From Motilibacter rhizosphaerae (GTDB taxonomy: Bacteria; Actinomycetota; Actinomycetes; Motilibacterales; Motilibacteraceae), in contig NZ_SGXD01000003.1 in NCBI RefSeq assembly GCF_004216915.1, forward strand, positions 1 to 64,000: DNA of 64,000 nt, written 5' to 3'. The notes beneath the pieces are model-generated. The model made no database searches and was not told the DNA's origin. It was given only the letters and a program-made list of their open reading frames with translations. This document shows positions 25,046 through 33,546 of this stretch, in pieces (the stretch's first letter is position 1; each line of letters starts with the position of its first letter). The translations under genes were made by a program, and so were the position numbers.

Positions 25046-25921
25046 TCAGACCCCCGCGGCCCCGTCGAGCGCCTGCCCCTCGAGCAACGCGGCGTACGCG
25101 TCGACGCGCCGGTCGGCCAGCGTCGTCGGCAGCTCGAGGTGGTACGCGCCGGAGGGCAGCAGCCCCGCCCCGCCCCGCGCCTCGAGCACGCGCAGCTGGG
25201 CCACGACGTCCTCCCCGCGCAGGTTGCCCGGCAGGTCGCGCCAGAACGCGTACCCGCCGGCCGCGCGCAGCACCCCGGTGTCGTAGAGCACGCAGCCGCC
25301 GATCCAGGCCACCTTGTACGCGACCCAGCCCCGCTCGGGCACCTCGACCATGCGCTCGAGGTGCAGCGGCGTCGCCGCGTTGTGCAGCCTCCAGCGCTCC
25401 CACGCCGGGTCGCCCTTGCGCACCCGCTCCGGGTGCACCCCCTGCTCGTCCCACAGCTCGAGCGGCGCCCAGTCCTCCGGCCGCTCGTCGTCCACGGCGG
25501 ACATGCCGAGCACGGGCATGCCGACCAGCCCGCAGCCCAGGGTGCGGAGCGCGTCGAGCATCCGCCCGACCGCTCCGGGCTCGAGGAGCACGTCATCGTC
25601 GAGGAACAGCACCGCGGGCGCCTGCGCCTGCGCGAGCAGCCAGTCGCGCTGCTCGGCGATCCCGCGCCGCTCCGGCCGGTGGACGAGCTCGACGCGGACG
25701 CCGTTGCGGCGCAGCGCCGCGACGGCCGTCGCGACCTCGGGAGCCTGCTGGACGACCGGCACGGGCGACTGGTCGGCGACGACGATGCGCAGCTCCGCCT
25801 CCCGCTGGGCGAGCAGGGCGGTCAGGGTGGGGGCGAGGGCGGAGGGTCGGTCGGCGGTCGGGATGAGCACGTCCACAGCAGGGGCCACGTCTGCCGGTTG
25901 CCCGTGCAGCCGACGGGTCAT
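25046..25921 (-). CDS. Family 2 glycosyltransferase
   Basis: A 291-residue GT-A fold enzyme. AVDVLIPTADRPSALAPTL opens the nucleotide-sugar binding fold, LFLDDDVLLEPG holds the D-x-D metal motif, and GEDVVAQLR supplies the E-D catalytic region. No membrane segment is seen, so it acts in the cytosol, perhaps at the membrane surface. It is divergent from a GT4 gene 57 nt away, and the two probably act on the same glycan. Confidence 0.88.
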   Translation of the reverse strand: MTRRLHGQPADVAPAVDVLIPTADRPSALAPTLTALLAQREAELRIVVADQSPVPVVQQAPEVATAVAALRRNGVRVELVHRPERRGIAEQRDWLLAQAQAPAVLFLDDDVLLEPGAVGRMLDALRTLGCGLVGMPVLGMSAVDDERPEDWAPLELWDEQGVHPERVRKGDPAWERWRLHNAATPLHLERMVEVPERGWVAYKVAWIGGCVLYDTGVLRAAGGYAFWRDLPGNLRGEDVVAQLRVLEARGGAGLLPSGAYHLELPTTLADRRVDAYAALLEGQALDGAAGV

Positions 25922-25978
25922 GCCCGTGCAGGAGGGCGGCCTTCGTCACCTCCACCGGGCGGCTGGGACGATGCCCGC

Positions 25979-27076
25979 GTGAAGGTCCTGCTGTACACCG
26001 CGTCCCGCGGCCGAGGCGGCGCGGAGATCAGCCTCGCCAACCTCGCCGCCGCCCTCGATCCCGGCCTCGACGTCGCGGTGGCGGGGGTCGAGCCGGACCT
26101 CGTCGACTGGGTGGCGGGCCACCGCCCGGGCACGCCCGTGCACGTCGTGGAGCCGGAGGCGGGCCCCCGCGCCGTGCGGGCGCACGCGGCGCTGCTGCGG
26201 CGCACGGCACCGGAGCTCCTGCACGTCAACCTCGCCGTGCCGTGGGCGGCGGGCGCGGCGCTGGCCGCGGCCGCGCTCGCGCCGCGGCTGCGGACGGCCG
26301 CGGTGCAGCAGCTGCCCCTGCGCACGACGAGCCTGCCGCAGTGGGCGGCGACCCGCGCGCGCCTGCTCCGCGTCGACGTCCACGTCGCCGTCGGCGAGGG
26401 CAGCGCCCGGCGGGTGGAGGACTTCTACGCGCTGGGCCGGCGCAGCGTCGTGTCGGTGCCGAACGGCGTCCCGGATCTGGGACCGGTCGCTGCCCGGGAG
26501 CCGGGCGAGCGCCTGGTCGTCGGGAGCCTGGGGCGGCTGGACGGGCAGAAGGCGTACGACGTGCTGGTGCGCGCGCTCGCGCAGGTCGACGGCGTCGAGG
26601 TCGAGGTGGTCGGCGACGGCACCGAGCGCGCGGCGCTGCTGCGGCTGGCCCGCGAGCTGGGCGTGGGCGACCGGCTGCGGCTGCCCGGCTGGTCGGACAG
26701 CGCGCGCGAGGCGCTGGCCCGCTTCGACGTCTTCTGCCTGCCCAGCCGCGTCGAGGGGTTCCCGCTCTCCATCGGCGAGGCCATGCTCGCCGGGCTGCCG
26801 GTCGTCGCGACGCCGGTGGGCGCGGTCGCCGAGGCCGTCGCCGACGGGCGTACGGGCCTGCTCGTCCCCGTCGACGACCCGGCCGCCCTGGCGGGGGCGC
26901 TGCGCCGGCTGCGCGACGACGCGGACGAGCGCGCGCGCATGGGCGCTGCGGGGCGCGCGGCCGCGACCGCGGCGCTGACCGCCGACGTCATGGCCCGGTC
27001 CTACGAGCGGCTCTGGGCGGACGCGGTGCGCGCGCCGCGGACGCCCCGCCTGCGCGTACCCCGGCCGCGGGCGTAG
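25979..27076 (+). CDS. Family 4 glycosyltransferase
   Basis: A 365-residue GT-B enzyme. The N-terminal domain opens VKVLLYTASRGRGGAEISLA, the acceptor side. The C-terminal donor domain has VGSLGRLDGQKAYDVLVRAL, RLRLPGWSD and the E-x7-E element PSRVEGFPLSIGEAMLAG. The GTG lies 6 nt after a GACGAT hexamer, with no ribosome site, as in other leaderless genes here. It is followed at 2 nt by an HNH-like gene, so the two are co-transcribed. Confidence 0.88.
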   Translation: MKVLLYTASRGRGGAEISLANLAAALDPGLDVAVAGVEPDLVDWVAGHRPGTPVHVVEPEAGPRAVRAHAALLRRTAPELLHVNLAVPWAAGAALAAAALAPRLRTAAVQQLPLRTTSLPQWAATRARLLRVDVHVAVGEGSARRVEDFYALGRRSVVSVPNGVPDLGPVAAREPGERLVVGSLGRLDGQKAYDVLVRALAQVDGVEVEVVGDGTERAALLRLARELGVGDRLRLPGWSDSAREALARFDVFCLPSRVEGFPLSIGEAMLAGLPVVATPVGAVAEAVADGRTGLLVPVDDPAALAGALRRLRDDADERARMGAAGRAAATAALTADVMARSYERLWADAVRAPRTPRLRVPRPRA

Positions 27077-27078
27077 CC

Positions 27079-27981
27079 GTGGAGGGGACGGCGCTCGCGG
27101 AGCTGCTCCTCGCGGGGCTCGGCGGGCTCGACGAGCAGCAGCGCGTCGCGGGCGCGGCGCTGCTCGACACGCTGCTGGTCCCGGACGACGGACCGCTCGA
27201 CCTCGACGGCTGGACCGACCGCGTCCTCGAGCTGCTCTGGCGAGCGCGCGGGCGGCCGACCGACCCGGTCGGCGAGGAGGTCGCGGCGCTCGCGGCCGCC
27301 GGACGCGCGGCGGGCTCGCTCACCGCGCACGGGACGGCCGCCCTGCTGCCCGCGAGGTACGCCGCGGCGCGCCGCCGCACCGCCCTGGCCCTCACCGCCC
27401 GGTCGCTCCCCGCCCTGCTCCCCCAGGCGCTCGCCGACCTCACGTGGGTGCACCGGCGGCTGACCCAGGCCGAGCTGGACGCCCGGTCCCGGCGGGTCGA
27501 GCTCGACCCCGCGGCCGCACGAGCGCTGCGGGAGGTGACGGGCGTCGTGCGCCCGCTGCTCCAGCCGGACCCCAGGCCGCCCTTCGTCCCGGAGGGCGCG
27601 GCGGCGCTGCTGCGGGAGGCCCAGCGGCGTACCTGCCTCGGGTGCGGGGCGCCGCTCCGCGCCGGGCACGACGTCGTCCCGCTCCTCCCCCGGCTCCGGC
27701 TGCCGCTCGACAGCGTCGCCGGCCTCGTCGCGGTCTGCGCTCCGTGCGCGCGCAGCCGGGGGACGGCCCTGCCGTCCCTCAGGGTGGTCTGGGCCTGGCA
27801 CCGCCGTCCCGAGCCTCCGGACCTGCCCGAGCCGTGGGAGCAGGAGCGGGTCGCCGGCGCGCTCGTCGCCGTCGTCGCCGCCCTCCCCGCCGGTGTGCCG
27901 CTCTGGGCGGGGAGGAGCACGAGCGACCGGTCGACGGGCTCCGAGGGGGACCGCCTCCGTGCGCTGCTGGCCCCCGCGTAG
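27079..27981 (+). CDS. Unknown protein with an HNH-like zinc motif
   Basis: A 300-residue protein that I do not recognise as a whole. Residues 1-170 are helical and Ala/Leu-rich. Residues 190-235 read CLGCGAPL, then DSVAGLVAVCAPCARSRG: two C-x-x-C pairs around a central loop, like the treble clef of HNH proteins that lack the second histidine. The usual catalytic HH or HNH residues are not clear. It follows the GT4 gene by 2 nt. It may be a nucleic-acid-binding or non-catalytic HNH relative. Confidence 0.6.
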   Translation: MEGTALAELLLAGLGGLDEQQRVAGAALLDTLLVPDDGPLDLDGWTDRVLELLWRARGRPTDPVGEEVAALAAAGRAAGSLTAHGTAALLPARYAAARRRTALALTARSLPALLPQALADLTWVHRRLTQAELDARSRRVELDPAAARALREVTGVVRPLLQPDPRPPFVPEGAAALLREAQRRTCLGCGAPLRAGHDVVPLLPRLRLPLDSVAGLVAVCAPCARSRGTALPSLRVVWAWHRRPEPPDLPEPWEQERVAGALVAVVAALPAGVPLWAGRSTSDRSTGSEGDRLRALLAPA

Positions 27982-28032
27982 CAGCCGGGAATCCGGTCGT
28001 TCCAGCGGTTTCTCCTCGGGCACGGTGGAGGC

Positions 28033-29196
28033 ATGGAGCAGATCACGCCCAAGCTGAGGAGCTGGGCCTCCGTCCTCGACCCGCAGACCCTGGAGCAGGC
28101 GCGGCGCACCAGCGAGCTCCCCTTCGTCGCGCCGTACCTCGCCCTCATGCCCGACGCGCACCTGGGCAAGGGCGCGACCGTCGGGTCGGTCATCCCCACG
28201 GTCGATGCCGTGATCCCGGCCGCGGTCGGCGTCGACATCGGCTGCGGGATGATCGCGGTGCGCACGCAGTTCACCCGCGACGACCTCGCGGGCGCGGACC
28301 TGCGCGCGCTGCGCCTCGACATCGAGCGCGCGGTGCCGCTGTCTGCGGGGCGCTACAACCGTCGGGTCGTCGAGACCGCCGCGCCGCGGGTCGCCGAGCT
28401 CGAGGAGCACCCGCGTGCCCGCGACCCTGACTCGTACGCCGCGACCTGGCGCCTGCAGCTCGGCTCGCTGGGGTCGGGCAACCACTTCATCGAGGTGACG
28501 AGCGACGAGCTCGACCGCGTCTGGTGCTTCCTGCACTCCGGCTCGCGCGGCGTCGGCAACCGCATCGCCCAGCACTGGATCGGGCAGGCGCGGCGCGAGG
28601 CGGAGCAGGACCGGCTCGACCTGCCGGACAGGGACCTCGCCCCGCTGCACGAGGGGCGGCAGTCCTTCACCGACTACATCGCGGACCTGCGGTGGGCCCA
28701 GCACTTCGCCCTGCTCAACCGCGAGGAGATGATGGACCGCGTGGTGGCCTGCCTGTCCCGCGCGCTCGGCACCGACGTCGTGGAGCAGGAGCGCATCAAC
28801 TGCCACCACAACTTCACCGTCGAGGACGAGGTCGGCGGGCAGCGCGTCTGGCTCAGCCGCAAAGGCGCGATCACGGCCGAGGCGGGGCAGCGCGGGCTCA
28901 TCCCCGGCTCGATGGGGACGGCGAGCTACGTCGTCACCGGGAAGGGCGACGCGGCCGCGCTGCGCTCGTCGCCGCACGGCGCGGGCCGCGCGTACTCGCG
29001 GACGGCGGCGCGCAAGCGGTTCACGCGGGAGGAGCTCCGCACGGCGATGGCGGGCATCGAGTTCCGGGACACGGACGCCTTCCTGGACGAGATCCCCGGG
29101 GCGTACAAGGACATCGACGTCGTCATGCGCGACGCGGCAGACCTCGTCGCGGTGGACCACGTGCTGCGCCAGCTGGTGAACGTGAAGGGCGAGTAG
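28033..29196 (+). CDS. rtcB: RNA-splicing ligase RtcB
   Basis: A 387-residue RtcB, the GTP- and manganese-dependent ligase that joins 2',3'-cyclic phosphate or 3'-phosphate ends to 5'-OH RNA. Metal-site motifs include PDAHLGKG, GVDIGCGM, LGSGNHFIE and NCHHNF. The short length fits the compact bacterial subgroup. The guanylated histidine should lie in the C-terminal SPHGAGR motif, which is present. It is possibly leaderless (CACGGT 6 nt before the ATG), though GGAGG could also be read. A MOSC gene follows directly. Confidence 0.93.
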   Translation: MEQITPKLRSWASVLDPQTLEQARRTSELPFVAPYLALMPDAHLGKGATVGSVIPTVDAVIPAAVGVDIGCGMIAVRTQFTRDDLAGADLRALRLDIERAVPLSAGRYNRRVVETAAPRVAELEEHPRARDPDSYAATWRLQLGSLGSGNHFIEVTSDELDRVWCFLHSGSRGVGNRIAQHWIGQARREAEQDRLDLPDRDLAPLHEGRQSFTDYIADLRWAQHFALLNREEMMDRVVACLSRALGTDVVEQERINCHHNFTVEDEVGGQRVWLSRKGAITAEAGQRGLIPGSMGTASYVVTGKGDAAALRSSPHGAGRAYSRTAARKRFTREELRTAMAGIEFRDTDAFLDEIPGAYKDIDVVMRDAADLVAVDHVLRQLVNVKGE

Positions 29197-29697
29197 GTGG
29201 AGGTCCTCGAGGTCGAGGTGGTGCACCTGGTCGTGTCGCCCGCCCACGCGTACGAGGGGCGGCCGGCGGACGGTCCGACCGAGGTGGCCACCTCCGACCT
29301 CGAGGAGGTGGAGGTCGTCGCGGGCAAGGGCGTCCGCGGCGACCGGTTCTTCGCCCGGCGCGCGCACAGCACCTCGGCGGTGACGCTCATCGCGCTGGAG
29401 GGGCTGCGCGACATGGCCCGCGAGATCGGCCTCGGCGAGCCGGACCCGCTGCTCGCCCGGCGCACGGTCGTGCTCGGCGGGGTGTCGGCGGCGCAGGTGC
29501 ACGCGCTCGCCGGGCGGGAGTTCGCGCTCGGCGGGATCGGGTTCCGCGGGGGACGTCCGGCGAGCCCGTGCGCCTGGATGGACGTGGTGTACGCGCCGGG
29601 CGCCTTCCGCGCGATGCGCGGGCGCGGCGGGCTGCGCTGCGCGCCGACGACGTCGGGCGTCCTGCGCCGCGGCACCACCACCCTCACCCTGCCGTGA
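29197..29697 (+). CDS. MOSC-domain protein
   Basis: A 166-residue protein with a MOSC fold: VVAGKGVRGDRFFARR, followed by LARRTVVLGGVSAAQVHALAGREF, and a cysteine in PCAWMDVV. MOSC domains carry sulfur or bind molybdenum cofactor. The GTG starts at the base after the rtcB stop, so translation is coupled. The link to RNA ligation is not obvious and may be only an operon arrangement. Confidence 0.85.
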   Translation: MEVLEVEVVHLVVSPAHAYEGRPADGPTEVATSDLEEVEVVAGKGVRGDRFFARRAHSTSAVTLIALEGLRDMAREIGLGEPDPLLARRTVVLGGVSAAQVHALAGREFALGGIGFRGGRPASPCAWMDVVYAPGAFRAMRGRGGLRCAPTTSGVLRRGTTTLTLP

Positions 29698-29743
29698 TCA
29701 TGCACGTCCTGGGGGCTGCGCTGCCCAGGACGTGCATGATCAC
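29694..29743. terminator. Bidirectional terminator: 20-bp perfect inverted repeat
   Basis: Arms 29694-29713 and 29724-29743 are perfectly complementary over 20 bp, with the 10-nt loop GGCTGCGCTG. They start GTGATCATGCACGTCC. The hairpin includes the MOSC stop and the last bases of the convergent ankyrin gene, so it ends both transcripts. Confidence 0.85.
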
Positions 29744-30147
29744 GGGGAGGCTGGTGGCAGCAGCGCGGCCATCTCGGGCAGGTCGAAGAACTCCGCGGTG
29801 ACCCGCGCGGACTGCCGGCCGAGCGAGGCGTCCGCGCCCGCCTCGAGCAGGGCCCGGACGCTCTGCTCGTCGCGGCGGAACACCGCGGCCCCGAGCGCCG
29901 TCTGGCCGTTGTCGTTGACGCGGTCAGGGTCGGCGCCGTGGGCGAGCAGCAGGCGCACGGTCTCCGGGTGCGCGTGGTACGCCGCCAGGATCAGCAGCGT
30001 GTCCCCCCGGGAGTTGGTCAGGTCCGGGGGCAGACCCGCGTCCAGCAGGTCGCCCAGCTGCCCCGCGCTGCCGGCCCGCGCGAGGTCGAGGCAGTGGTGC
30101 GCCAGCTCCACGACCTCGGGGTCCGGCTCCGGCGCCCGCTCGGTCAC
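29740..30147 (-). CDS. Ankyrin-repeat protein
   Basis: A 135-residue protein made of ankyrin repeats: GDTLLILAAYHAHPETVRLL, followed by GQTALGAAVFRRDEQSVRAL, each with the helix-loop-helix pattern, plus a degenerate first and last repeat. It is a small protein-protein interaction module with no signal peptide. GTG 30147 was chosen since the longer frame overlaps DUF5302. It follows that gene by 10 nt on the same strand. Confidence 0.82.
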   Translation of the reverse strand: MTERAPEPDPEVVELAHHCLDLARAGSAGQLGDLLDAGLPPDLTNSRGDTLLILAAYHAHPETVRLLLAHGADPDRVNDNGQTALGAAVFRRDEQSVRALLEAGADASLGRQSARVTAEFFDLPEMAALLPPASP

Positions 30148-30157
30148 GGCGCCGGGC

Positions 30158-30358
30158 TCAGCCGGACTTGCGGCGGAACTGGCGCTGGGTCTTGCCACCG
30201 GCGGAGGGCCCGACGTGGCTCTGGCCGCCCGGCGCACCACCGGTGCCGTGGGAGCCGTGGTGGGCGTTCTTGCGCGCCAGGGCCTCCTGGAACTTCTTGC
30301 GCACGTCCTCGGGGGCAGGTGCCGCCTCGGTGCTCTGGTCCTCGGGCTCGTCGCTCAT
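30158..30358 (-). CDS. DUF5302 family small protein
   Basis: A 66-residue, highly polar protein: an acidic start (MSDEPEDQ), a helix VRKKFQEALARKN, and a Gly/His-rich disordered part ending QRQFRRKSG. This matches actinobacterial DUF5302, whose role is unknown. The ATG overlaps the NUDIX stop in ATGA, so it is translated by coupling. The basic RRKSG tail might bind nucleic acid. Confidence 0.82.
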   Translation of the reverse strand: MSDEPEDQSTEAAPAPEDVRKKFQEALARKNAHHGSHGTGGAPGGQSHVGPSAGGKTQRQFRRKSG

Positions 30359-30825
30359 GGCTGCGAGCCTACGACCGTCTGCTCCAACCGGTCGAGGAAG
30401 ACCTGCTGCGACGCGAACAGCTTGACCCGCGCGGCGGGCAGCGAGAACCAGTCGGCCCGGTCGATCTCGGGGAACTCCTGGATCCGCCCCGACCGCGGCG
30501 GCCACTCCATCGGGAACAGGTTGCTCGACACCTCGGTCACGTCGAGGTCGCCCTCGACCGCCCAGATCGTGTTGACCTTGCCGCTGCTCTGGCGCGAGTC
30601 CCCCAGCGGGACCGGGTCGCCGGGCGGCGGCGCCACCCCGATCTCCTCGGCGAACTCGCGGTTCGCGGCGGCGAGGGCGGGCTTGTCGGCGTCGTACTCG
30701 CCCTTGGGGATCGACCAGTGGCCGTCGTCCTTGCCCGCGAACAGCGGACCGCCGGGGTGGGCGAGGAGCACCTCGACGCCCTCCGCACCCCGGCGCCAGA
30801 CCAGCAGCCCCGCGCTCCGCTTCAC
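30355..30825 (-). CDS. NUDIX hydrolase
   Basis: A 156-residue NUDIX protein. The box is clear in its second half (NREFAEEIGV), but the first conserved glutamate of G-x5-E is a lysine (GEYDADK). It acts on nucleoside diphosphate derivatives; the substrate is unknown. GTG 30825 was chosen because the fold starts KRSAGLLVWRR just after it. The stop overlaps the DUF5302 start. It lies 10 nt after the helicase stop on the same strand, so it may be co-transcribed with it. Confidence 0.85.
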   Translation of the reverse strand: MKRSAGLLVWRRGAEGVEVLLAHPGGPLFAGKDDGHWSIPKGEYDADKPALAAANREFAEEIGVAPPPGDPVPLGDSRQSSGKVNTIWAVEGDLDVTEVSSNLFPMEWPPRSGRIQEFPEIDRADWFSLPAARVKLFASQQVFLDRLEQTVVGSQP

Positions 30826-30835
30826 GGCGGGGAGG

Positions 30836-33370
30836 CTACCCGCCGGTGCTGCCGAGCACGCCCTGGAAGCGGTCCACGCCCACGATGCGGACCACGGCGG
30901 TCCCCTCCTCGTCCGAGGTGGCGAGGTCGACCTCGGCGGAGATCCCCCAGTCGTGGTCCCCCGCCGGGTCGTCGAGCACCTGGCGGACGCGCCAGAGCCC
31001 GGGCTCCTCGGTGACGAGCAGCAGCCGCGGGCCGCGGGCATCGGGGCCGGTGCCGATCTCGTCGTGCTCGGCGGAGTACGCGTCGAGCGCGTCCGCCCAG
31101 CGGTCGGCGTCCCAACCCGAGCCCGCATCGAGCTCGCCGAGGAGGTCGACGCGGCGCAGCGCCGCCAGCTCCACCCGGCGGAACAGCGCGTTGCGCACGA
31201 GCACGCGGAACGCCCGGACGTTGGCGGTGACGGGCGGCGGGCCGAGCTCGACGCGGGGGCTGCCCGGGACGTCGTCGACGGGGTTCGCGAGCCGCTCCCA
31301 CTCGTCGAGCAGGCTCGAGTCGACCTGCCGGACGAGCTCGCCCAGCCACTCGGTGAGGTCCTCGACCTCGGGGGTGCGCGCGTCCTCGGGCACGGTGCGC
31401 CGCAGGGCCTTGTACGCGTCGGCGAGGTAGCGCAGAACGAGCCCCTCGCTGCGCGCGAGGCCGTAGTAGCCGACGTACTCGGTGAAGGTCATCGCCCGCT
31501 CGAACAGGTCGCGTGCCACGGACTTCGGCGAGAGCTCGGCGTCGGTGACCCAGGGGTGGCCCTTCGCGTAGAGCTCGTACGCCGCGCCCAGCAGCTCCTC
31601 CAACGGCTTGGGCCAGCTGACGCCGTCGAGCAGCTCCATGCGCTCGTCGTACTCCACGCCCTCGGCCTTCAGCGCCTGCACGGCCTCGCCGCGGGCCTTG
31701 AACTGCTGCGCCAGCAGGACCTGGCGCGGGTCGTCGAGCGTGGCCTCGAGCACGCTGAGCACGTCGAGCGCGTAGGTCGGGGACGCGCGGTCCAGCAGCG
31801 CGAGGCTCGCCACCGCGAACGGCGAGAGCGGCTGGTTCAGGGCGAAGTCGGCCTGCAGGTCGACGGTGAGCCGGACGGTGCGCCCCTCCTCGTCGGGCTC
31901 GGGCAGGCGCTCGACGACGCCACCGGCGAGCAGGGCGCGGTAGATCGCGATGGCGCGGCGGATGTGCCGGCGCTGCGCCGGCCGCGGCTCGTGGTTGTCC
32001 TCCAGCAGGCGGCGCATGACGAGGAACGGGTCGCCGGGACGGGCGATGACGTTGAGCAGCATGGCGTGGCTGACCTGGAAGCTCGAGCTGAGCGGCTCCG
32101 GCTCGGCCGCGACGAGCCGCTCGAACGTCTTGTCGCTCCAGGAGACGAAGCCCTCCGGCGCACGCTTCTTCACGACCTTGCGCCGCTTCTTCGGGTCGTC
32201 TCCGGCCTTGGCGAGCGCCTTCGCGTTCTCGATCTCGTGCTCCGGCGCCTGCACGACGACGTAGCCGATGGTGTCGAAGCCGGCGCGGCCTGCGCGCCCG
32301 GCGATCTGGTGGAACTCGCGGGCGTTGAGGTGCCGGGTGCGCTTGCCGTCGAACTTCGACAGCGCCGTGAGCAGCACCGTGCGGATCGGCACGTTGATGC
32401 CGACGCCGAGCGTGTCCGTGCCGCAGATGACCTTGAGCAGTCCCTGCTGCGCGAGGGTCTCGACCAGCCGGCGGTACTTCGGCAGCATCCCGGCGTGGTG
32501 CACGCCGATGCCGTGCCTGACCAGCCGGCTGAGGGTCTTGCCGAAGCCCGAGGAGAAGCGGAAGGCCCCGATCGCCTCCGCGATCGCGTCCTTCTCCGCA
32601 CGGGTGCAGACGTTGACGCTCATCAGTGCCTGGGCGCGCTCCAGCGCCGCGGACTGCGTGAAGTGGACGACGTAGACGGGCGCCTGGCGCGTCTCGAGCA
32701 GCTCCTCGAGCGTCTCGTGCAGCGGCGTCATCGCGTAGGTGAACGTCAGCGGCACGGGGCGCTCGGCGCCCTTGACCACGGCCGTCGGCCGGCCCGTACG
32801 CCGGGTGAGGTCGCGCTCGAAGAACGAGACGTCCCCGAGGGTCGCCGACATGAGGAGGAACTGCGTGCCGGGGAGCTCAAGGAGCGGCACCTGCCACGCC
32901 CACCCGCGCTGGGGGTCGCCGTAGAAGTGGAACTCGTCCATGACGACGAGGCCGATGCCGGCGTCGCCGCTGCGCAGGGCGATGTTGGCGAGGACCTCGG
33001 CGGTGGCGCAGATGATGGGCGCCCCGGGGTTGACGGCGGCGTCGCCCGTGAGCATGCCGACCTTGTCGGCGCCGAACGCCGCGCACAGCGCGAAGAACTT
33101 CTCGCTGACGAGCGCCTTGATGGGGGCTGTGTAGAAGCTCGTGCGTCCCGCTGCCAGCGCGGCGAAGTGCGCGCCCAGCGCCACGAGGCTCTTCCCCGAG
33201 CCCGTGGGGGTGGCGAGGATGACGTGGGACCCGGTGACGATCTCGAGCAGGGCCTCGCTCTGCGCCGGGTAGAGCGGCAGCCCCTGCTCCTCGGCCCAGC
33301 CCTCGAACGCCGCGTAGACCGCGTCGGCGTCACTCCCGCCCGGCGCGAGGGTCGGCAGCAGGGACGTCAT
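30836..33370 (-). CDS. DEAD/DEAH-box helicase with DUF3516-type C-terminus
   Basis: An 844-residue superfamily 2 helicase. Walker A ATPTGSGKS (about residue 55), the Walker B variant MDEFHFYGDP and LMSATLGD are motifs I, II and III. The second RecA domain has FHQIAGRAGRAGFD (motif VI). After residue 450 follows a long helical domain, as in actinobacterial helicases with DUF3516, close to Ski2-like organisation. It likely remodels RNA or RNP. Role unproven in this group. Confidence 0.88.
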   Translation of the reverse strand: MTSLLPTLAPGGSDADAVYAAFEGWAEEQGLPLYPAQSEALLEIVTGSHVILATPTGSGKSLVALGAHFAALAAGRTSFYTAPIKALVSEKFFALCAAFGADKVGMLTGDAAVNPGAPIICATAEVLANIALRSGDAGIGLVVMDEFHFYGDPQRGWAWQVPLLELPGTQFLLMSATLGDVSFFERDLTRRTGRPTAVVKGAERPVPLTFTYAMTPLHETLEELLETRQAPVYVVHFTQSAALERAQALMSVNVCTRAEKDAIAEAIGAFRFSSGFGKTLSRLVRHGIGVHHAGMLPKYRRLVETLAQQGLLKVICGTDTLGVGINVPIRTVLLTALSKFDGKRTRHLNAREFHQIAGRAGRAGFDTIGYVVVQAPEHEIENAKALAKAGDDPKKRRKVVKKRAPEGFVSWSDKTFERLVAAEPEPLSSSFQVSHAMLLNVIARPGDPFLVMRRLLEDNHEPRPAQRRHIRRAIAIYRALLAGGVVERLPEPDEEGRTVRLTVDLQADFALNQPLSPFAVASLALLDRASPTYALDVLSVLEATLDDPRQVLLAQQFKARGEAVQALKAEGVEYDERMELLDGVSWPKPLEELLGAAYELYAKGHPWVTDAELSPKSVARDLFERAMTFTEYVGYYGLARSEGLVLRYLADAYKALRRTVPEDARTPEVEDLTEWLGELVRQVDSSLLDEWERLANPVDDVPGSPRVELGPPPVTANVRAFRVLVRNALFRRVELAALRRVDLLGELDAGSGWDADRWADALDAYSAEHDEIGTGPDARGPRLLLVTEEPGLWRVRQVLDDPAGDHDWGISAEVDLATSDEEGTAVVRIVGVDRFQGVLGSTGG

Positions 33371-33477
33371 GCCGAGGGCAGCGCTGGAGTCATGGTGCGG
33401 TCAGGCTACCCGGCGCGGCGCGGCGTGCCCGCGGCTGCGGCTGCGGGTGGAGGGTCCCTGGGGCGTACGACGCCCGC

Positions 33478-33499
33478 CGCCCCGGAACGGACCGGGGCG
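33478..33499 (-). terminator. Hairpin downstream of the sugar MFS gene
   Basis: CGCCCCGG/CCGGGGCG with a 6-nt loop begins 48 nt after the stop at 33547. A second small stem, GGGCGT/ACGCCC (33461-33475), follows. Together they may terminate the transcript. Confidence 0.55.
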
Positions 33500-33546
33500 A
33501 CGGGCGCCGTGCTCTGGGTCTCCCGCGCTGCTGCGGGTCTTCCGCT

